DNA from: Phoronis australis
Taxonomy: Eukaryota; Phoronida; Phoronidae
Direction: 5' to 3'
DNA length: 64,000 bases
Assembly (NCBI GenBank): GCA_002633005.1
Contig: NMRA01000433.1
Location: 109,615-173,614 of the forward strand
Of the stretch, positions 58,875-64,000 are shown piece after piece; the first letter of the stretch is position 1, and the number at the start of each line of letters is the position of its first letter. The notes below the pieces were generated by a model, which did not search any database, was not told the DNA's origin, and saw only the letters and a program-made list of their open reading frames with translations. The position numbers were made by a program, and so were the translations under genes.

Positions 58875-58974
58875 GGGCAGAGCAGTATTGAAAAAAGTAG
58901 AAGCCCCCAAGCCCCCTGTGGTACACCGCCCATAGACCATGGGCAGCGTAGCACTGTACTGAAAAAGTGGGGCG
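58875..58974 (+). repeat. GC-rich hairpin repeat in lipase 2 intron
   Basis: A unit starting GGGCAGAGCAGTATTGAAAA and closing GTACACCGCCC, followed by a partial second unit (GGGCAGCGTAGCACTG). Same family as 19534-19666 and 28956-29061. Confidence 0.75.
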
Positions 58975-59243
58975 TTTGACAGTTGGAGACGTTTGGGAAT
59001 AACTCGTTAAACTGATATGCAGATAAATACGTTGTATAAAGTTGTTCGAAATTTGCATTTTGCGGCTTGGGAAGAACTTTGCTGAGGATCCTGAGCCCAT
59101 CCATGCGAAAAGTGAACTTTTTAAAAACGCTTTCTAATAAGGTTTCGAATCCCACCAACCATTTCTGAGTTATGATTTTTATAATTCATCGAAATGTGCA
59201 AATTGTTTTAATGACACGTGCACCTTAATATCTGCCTTATTAG

Positions 59244-59482
59244 GCCTCGACACTGCTGAGACAAACTTCAACCATCTGGACAGGAACGACTACTTGGATC
59301 CAACCGATGGAGATTTTGTTGAGGAGATCTACGGAACTGTGTCGAATAACAGATACCTTAAGGGTCACGCCAACTTCTTCCCTAATGGGGGAAATGACGA
59401 CCACATGGTGATTCCTGAGTATTTTATCGCTTCCGTCTATGGCGGGAAGTGCTCCTACCCGGCATACATCTGCAAAGCGGTG
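59244..59482 (+). CDS. Lipase 2, catalytic Asp/His exon
   Basis: Reads GLDTAETNFNHL, then LDPTDGDFVEEIYG, KGHANFFPNGGNDDH, IPEYFIASVYGGKCSYPAY and ICKAV. Asp of LDTAE and His of NDDH occupy the catalytic positions by comparison with lipase 1 and pancreatic lipase. Between PNGG and that His there are only three residues, so there is no lid. Acceptor TTATTAG, donor GTGAGT. Confidence 0.93.
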
Positions 59483-59502
59483 GTGAGTTACACCGGGCGT
59501 GC

Positions 59503-59646
59503 GTTCAATAACGCTGGGATTTACGCTAGGGCCTACATGTAGCGAACATCTAGTAAACGTCACGTGTTCTCATTTAAAATACATGGCAAAATCTCACGAA
59601 ATCTAGCGAAGACTTGCTTTTTAGCGAGGTTCTAGCGTTATTGAAC
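59503..59646. repeat. Palindromic MITE, copy in lipase 2 intron
   Basis: Starts GTTCAATAACGCTGGG 20 bases after the donor of the preceding exon and ends TCTAGCGTTATTGAAC. Same family as 29629, 42853 and 49983. Confidence 0.85.
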
Positions 59647-60022
59647 GGGAGGCGGATACCCAGTTCATGTTTTAAAGAAAATTCGAGTGTTGGGAAGAAA
59701 ATAGCATGGCGCGTGATTCATATTTTTTGTATTTGCTCGTTGCTTAGAAGTGGAGCGCTATCGTTAGACATTAAACTTAACAAGGGGTCACATAGGCCTA
59801 TGCGTATGAATATTGTCAACAAGACGTGCAAACTTACTCCTCTGAAAATATTTGTGCCTTCCCAATCACAAATAGGCCCTATGTCAAAATCTGTGGATTT
59901 TTCGTTTCTTGTCTATGATTCCCTTTGATGTTCTTACAGAGTCATGTAGACCGTTTGTCCTATCCACAACACTTCGGGTGTCTGCTTATCCTCATGCTGC
60001 TCATGTGCAGACTTCAGCCAGG

Positions 60023-60218
60023 GAAAGTCATGTGACTTTCAAACTGGCGAATAATTGGCCTGATGTCAGAAGTTCGCACACGCCTCCGCGGCGTAACTTG
60101 AGGTTCGATGTATTCTGATTACGTCAGGGGTATTTTCGGAGCTTCATTTTTCCACCGCAATGTGAATTTTATCTTTGCATGTGTGGAAGTCGGTAATAAT
60201 GAAAGTCACATGACTTTC
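60023..60218. promoter_or_regulatory. Pair of 18-bp near-palindromes with CATGTG core
   Basis: GAAAGTCATGTGACTTTC (60023-60040) and its reverse complement GAAAGTCACATGACTTTC (60201-60218) lie in the last intron of lipase 2. Each is palindromic except for the central pair and contains TCATGTGA/TCACATGA, the E-box/M-box type core. Regulatory function is inference. Confidence 0.35.
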
Positions 60219-60300
60219 AAACTCTCCGAGGTGTTCCACACGACCCACAGAGTGCATAACTGGGAACAACTGCTAACGCAACAGCATGTGTTATTTGTAG

Positions 60301-60411
60301 AATGATTGCAAGTACTCAGACGGCAACCACATGGGCTACTTCTCCTTCAAACCAAGCGACACGTTCCAGAAGTCCTACTACCTCTATGCCAGCAAAGACA
60401 AGCCGTGCTAA
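60301..60411 (+). CDS. Lipase 2, last exon
   Basis: Reads NDCKYSDGNHMGYFSFKPSD, then FQKSYYLYASKDKPC and TAA. C-x(4)-DGNHMGY matches the last exons of lipases 1 and 3. Acceptor TTATTTGTAG. The visible coding total is about 266 codons with the signal exon, and the protein stops at the end of the catalytic domain. Confidence 0.93.
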   Translation, partial: NDCKYSDGNHMGYFSFKPSDTFQKSYYLYASKDKPC

Positions 60412-60886
60412 GGTCTAAACGTGTGTAGAATTGTGACGAGCATCAGTGTTTGGATCATCGGTATCACGACATTACATAGATAAAGTAATACGTGACAAGT
60501 TAAATTTCCTGATTGGTTCCAGTAATTTGGTTTTCCCTTGAAATTGTCTTTGTAACTGCTGAGTAAAAGAAATCTTGAAATCTACGAGCAGTTTACTATA
60601 CACACTGCTACGTAATAGCATCTCTAACTACTTCGCTGTTATGTAATGACGGTTGTGCACAGAGGTACATGTACCACATTCGTGTCAGTTTGGGTGGCAT
60701 TATCCGATGAAAAGGGACAAAAATTTATTAAGAAAACAAAATTCACTGTCTTCCACTCCCAAAATGAATTCTTTCCTTTCTTATTGCTTGAGTTCGAGTT
60801 GCGAAGATCTAACGGGAAGGAATGGCAATTTCCGGTATTTGTGATTGTTAAATGGCATTAAAATATGCATTAATTGTTACAGACAA

Positions 60887-60892
60887 AATAAA
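60887..60892 (+). terminator. Poly(A) signal of lipase 2
   Basis: AATAAA about 475 bases after the stop codon, within AGACAAAATAAACATTC. Nearest clear plus-strand hexamer. Confidence 0.5.
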
Positions 60893-61097
60893 CATTCAGT
60901 CACCAAGAATTTACGAGACCGTGTGCCTGTCATTGGGAAGAATCTTTGAAAAACAAAAAGTGTTGTAAGGATCTTTTTGTCTGACACGTACCAGGCGTTT
61001 TCTCGGAATTATTATGTTGACAAAATCGATAAAATATGTTCTAACGCCTGTTGTCCATCATAAAATAATCTCACTCACCAATATCAACCTCGTGGGC

Positions 61098-61343
61098 ATT
61101 GGCGCTACCATGAGGGGCTCGGGGGCTCCAATGAGCCCTCCCCCCCAATTTGGCAAATCGGGGCAAAAGGTCCGGCTCAGTGAAATAAGAACTCCGAATA
61201 AACGAGGCAAAGTCTACAAAGACCACAATAAGTCGGCGCGGATGCACGATTTCCAGGCCGTTTTTTAGTCCCCGTTTATTTTTTTCAGTAAAAGGTGCGC
61301 ATATCTCAAAATTCGGACCCCTCTATATTTTATGTGCGCGCAT
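61098..61343 (+). repeat. Dispersed GAGCCCCC repeat, fourth copy
   Basis: Contains CCAATGAGCCCTCCCCCCC, AATTTGGCAAATCGGGG, GGATGCACGATTTC and TTCAGTAAAAGGTGCGCATA, in the same order as at 33319-33570. Confidence 0.8.
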
Positions 61344-61809
61344 GGTGGATGTTGCATTCGTGGGCACTTGCTGAAAACACATAAATCGGTATCAAAGGAT
61401 ATTCGTAAATAAAAATGTCATCCTCATGAAAAAAGCAGCGTTGCATTTCCAAGCGTTTCGCAACAATAAGTCAATCTTCATTAATTATTGTATTGGTGAT
61501 TTGTTCAAATTTGGCGGTGACGCGAGTTTCAATTTTCTCGTGCGTCGTCTGGCTCCACTTCTGGTTGTTTTCATGATTTAGAGTTTATTCATACTGAGTT
61601 GTCTAGCCCCACGTTTGAAATAACAATAATTCAATATTGTGAGGCAGAAAATCGTTTCATTAGTCTTTTGGAAAACGCAAACTTTCAACTTTCGAGATAT
61701 TCAACACCCAAATGTTTAGAATTTGAAGTTGGCGTTGCCGACATTTTCGCTTTCTGTGTGTCTTTCTAGCTCAATGTTGTCAGTTTCATTTCGAAAGAAA
61801 TTTGATGCC

Positions 61810-61876
61810 CAGTTTCTGAGCTGATAATGAGGTCAGTCACTTCAGTTTCTGAGCTGATAAAGAGGTCAGTCACTCC
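61810..61876 (+). repeat. 33-bp tandem duplication
   Basis: CAGTTTCTGAGCTGATAA followed by GAGGTCAGTCACT occurs twice in a row with minor differences. Confidence 0.85.
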
Positions 61877-63061
61877 AGTGTGTTCTATTATGTCAATCAA
61901 ACTACATGTACATGTATTAATCGAAATCCATTACGGCGGGGTCGCCCTCCATCTTGTCCAGCAATCATTCGTTTCTAGCGAAAGCAGAAAGGTAGCTTTT
62001 CGATGGCCTTAGCACACTTTCAGTGCAGTCACGCAGTACGCATTTGAAAAACGATAGCAGTGCCAAATATGATATCAACCGAATCCGAATTATGTTAAGC
62101 GTGACCTGACCGTGTTTTTCAGAAATATCCCTTATTAAACGGCAATTACTTAGTTTATTGCCAAAAAGCATTTCTGGGATTATTCGGTTGTTGGATGGGA
62201 TAGACTCACTGAATTTATTAGCTTTGATAAAACAATAAAATATGTTGTCTTGTGACTTTATTACAACTCTCTCCGTGTTCTGCCAGTCATTCACTGAGAG
62301 AATGCTGGCCGACTTAACCAGTTAAATACGCTTAAAATGATCTGCAATTTATTCACTGCGTTTAGCCCCGCAAGCCGAGCGAACAACTACGAACACGGAT
62401 TTTCCGGGTGCGATTCTGCGCTGAGATTGATTTAAAAACTCAATTTTCTCGCCGATAATAACTATTTGAAATCATGTCCACTCATGCTTCTCTGCGCTTT
62501 CTGGGTTCACGTAGGATTATACATGCTTGCATAGTTTATTGTTGGTTTCACAATAGTTCATGTTTATGCATCTAAAATATGTTAAGTTGACTGTGGAGTG
62601 TGCACCGACCTTTATGAAAGGTGTGAGTTTTTGTTGTTTCTCAAGGGATCATACTCCTGAATAATACCGTACTGCAAACTTAAGGGTGAACTCGGGGCCA
62701 TATAGAGAGGAAAGATAAAACCAGATGCTTTGAAGCTGTCATTGTATTATTTCAATAACCAGATGAGAAAATACAACGTGAAGAAAATTGCAGTTTCATG
62801 TATCAAGTATTTTTTGACGAAACTGGACAACGCCAATATTCGACTGAATTTCGACGCGCACAACGGTTACCAAATATCTGTTTTTTGTTTTCAATTGGAA
62901 TACCTTTCATTTCTGGTTAAGTCATAACAAAATCTCTACACGAGTTGCGTCATGTCTATTATCAAAATCGCAGAAACTTGCTTTACAAATCTACAGAAAA
63001 TGCGCTGCTAAGCGCAAAAAAGTTCCATTAAAGTCCGATAAAAATGGGACAAAAATACTAC

Positions 63062-63067
63062 TTTATT
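63062..63067 (-). terminator. Poly(A) signal of lipase 3
   Basis: TTTATT on the plus strand (AATAAA on the minus strand), about 160 bases after the lipase 3 stop codon. Another TTTATT overlaps the stop at 63220-63225 and is less likely to serve. Confidence 0.5.
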
Positions 63068-63224
63068 GCGATAAAATGGTGACTTAAATTGCCGAATAAT
63101 TATGGCAAGGCATTTGTCCAAGTTTTTCAGTGTGCAAAGTTCTTTCAAAGTCTGTCCAGGTAATTTTGAAAACTACTGTACAAGATTTTCTATGCGTACT
63201 GTTATTTAGTCTTCACAGCTTTAT

Positions 63225-63350
63225 TTAATTTTTACAAGCGACTTTTTCGTCTGTGTTGCTTGGATCAGCATCTAAGTAGTATTTCGTGGGAGTCGTTGGT
63301 TTGAAGGCGTGATATCCCATGTGGTTGCCATCGCTTGTTTTACATCCGTT
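63225..63350 (-). CDS. Lipase 3, last exon
   Basis: The minus strand reads NGCKTSDGNHMGYHAFKPTT, then KYYLDADPSNTDEKVACKN and TAA. C-x(4)-DGNHMGY is shared with lipases 1 and 2; the tail is longer. Acceptor TGGATTTCAG at 63351-63352. Confidence 0.92.
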   Translation of the reverse strand, partial: NGCKTSDGNHMGYHAFKPTTPTKYYLDADPSNTDEKVACKN

Positions 63351-63700
63351 CTGAAATCCAGTACATAACTGATAGTTGATAAATATGCATTTCAGTCATC
63401 ATTGTTCTAAAAACTACACACCGAAATATCACAACGCCAATATGCCCAGTTCAAACTTTCGAGAATTGTACTAACCATGCCACCAGCTTTTCTACCTCCT
63501 TAAAAGAATGAGCTGAATTCGGGATACCGCCATTGTAGTTATCAAGTCACTACATCTTATACACGTGTACATGTACGAAAGAAGACAGCTGATGATAACT
63601 AACGACACTTTTATAAATTCTGAGAGGTATCATGGCGCTAAAATCACTCTTTCTGCCTTGCGTTGCCCACTGTTTAATTACAAACTAATGATTCGCTTAC

Positions 63701-63966
63701 CTGAAATTTATCATAGTCCTTGCACTTGAAACTTTTAAAGGCACAGTCTCCGGCTTTTACAGACATGAGATAGAATTTCCAAGCGTGCGAATGCTCATAG
63801 ATCTTAATCGGCGTCGGGTTGTGTCCGCCATTTGGGTAGAAATCAGCATGACCTTTGTCACTGTATGAGACTAACGTGTGAATCTCGTCCACGAAGTCAG
63901 CGTCAGAGGGATCTAAGGTGTCGTCTACGTCATCCTTATCGAAGCCATACTCTGCTGTATCCATGC
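63701..63966 (-). CDS. Lipase 3, catalytic Asp/His exon (gene continues beyond the window)
   Basis: After acceptor TGGTTGACAG the minus strand reads GMDTAEYGFDKD, LDPSDADFVDEIHT, KGHADFYPNGGHNPTPIK, YEHSHAWKFYLMSVKAGDC and KDYDKFQ, then donor GTAAGC. Asp of MDTAE and the first His of EHSHAWKFY occupy the catalytic positions (His six residues before the FY pair). The loop between PNGG and His is ten residues, a little longer than in lipases 1 and 2 but still far shorter than a pancreatic-lipase lid. Phases (1 in, 0 out) equal those of the other two genes. Serine, DWG and HGW exons must lie to the right of 64000. The gene is convergent with lipase 2. Confidence 0.93.
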
Positions 63967-64000
63967 CTGTCAACCAAAGCACGTGCATACATTTGAACTT

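Larger units (their letters stand above)
60893..63061. other. Intergenic stretch between convergent lipase genes
   Basis: No gene is recognised. It holds a dispersed GAGCCCCC repeat at 61098-61343 and a short tandem duplication at 61810-61876. Confidence 0.5.

Noticed and set aside
1-64000. CRISPR arrays, operons and riboswitches
   Set aside because: The window is metazoan nuclear DNA with introns; no regularly spaced repeat-spacer array is present.

Overview
This is a metazoan genomic window, AT-rich, with small exons, GT-AG introns of about 0.65 to 7 kb, AATAAA poly(A) signals and a dense, mostly decayed population of DNA transposons and retroelements. The mix (lid-less pancreatic-lipase-like genes, GT31 galactosyltransferase, Kolobok-like THAP transposons, Penelope-like and BEL/Pao retroelements, and a multicopy HLTRTRHAHQ/NYARW protein family) fits a marine invertebrate. 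I cannot assign the species or phylum. The DNA was evidently very heterozygous: several segments occur twice, apparently as unmerged haplotypes.

Layout. 1-4.5 kb: repeats, including a CTTAAG palindromic satellite, and one exon of a CUB-domain gene on the minus strand. 4.47-9.0 kb: a complete inverted-repeat mobile element of 4.5 kb carrying a decayed minus-strand gene. 9-13.7 kb: no gene. 13.7-14.9 kb: an intact, apparently single-exon beta-1,3-galactosyltransferase on the minus strand. 15-22 kb: non-coding, with an allelic duplication (17.77-20.33 against 20.70-21.32 kb), a LINE remnant and a Penelope-like 3' end. 22.4-24.0 kb: a Kolobok-like element with a THAP pseudogene. 24-29.8 kb: repeats, a 356-base gap and a 1.2-kb near-perfect hairpin.

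30-63.99 kb is a cluster of three secreted lipase genes. Lipase 1 (+, 30.06-35.00) lacks a visible first exon. Lipase 2 (+, 46.33-60.41) has its signal-peptide exon at 46.33 kb, with a second copy of that exon at 40.15 kb. Lipase 3 (-, 63.97-63.23) runs off the right edge and is convergent with lipase 2. The three share intron phases, the GHSLGG nucleophile (seen in 1 and 2), the (L/M)DTAE aspartate and a histidine, but have almost no lid loop and no C-terminal PLAT domain.

The 38.9-43.4 and 44.3-51.7 kb segments are near-identical and look like two haplotypes of the lipase-2 5' region, joined in series at a BEL/Pao insertion and a single N. All four single-N positions (3447, 20699, 38067, 44336) are followed at once by a copy of upstream sequence, so much of the apparent duplication is probably an assembly artefact. 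The same pairs give natural filled/empty-site comparisons that define several transposons to the base, notably a 740-bp foldback element built of about 20-bp subrepeats (45186-45925) and a Kolobok-like THAP element (54726-55825) nested in another TTAA-flanked element.
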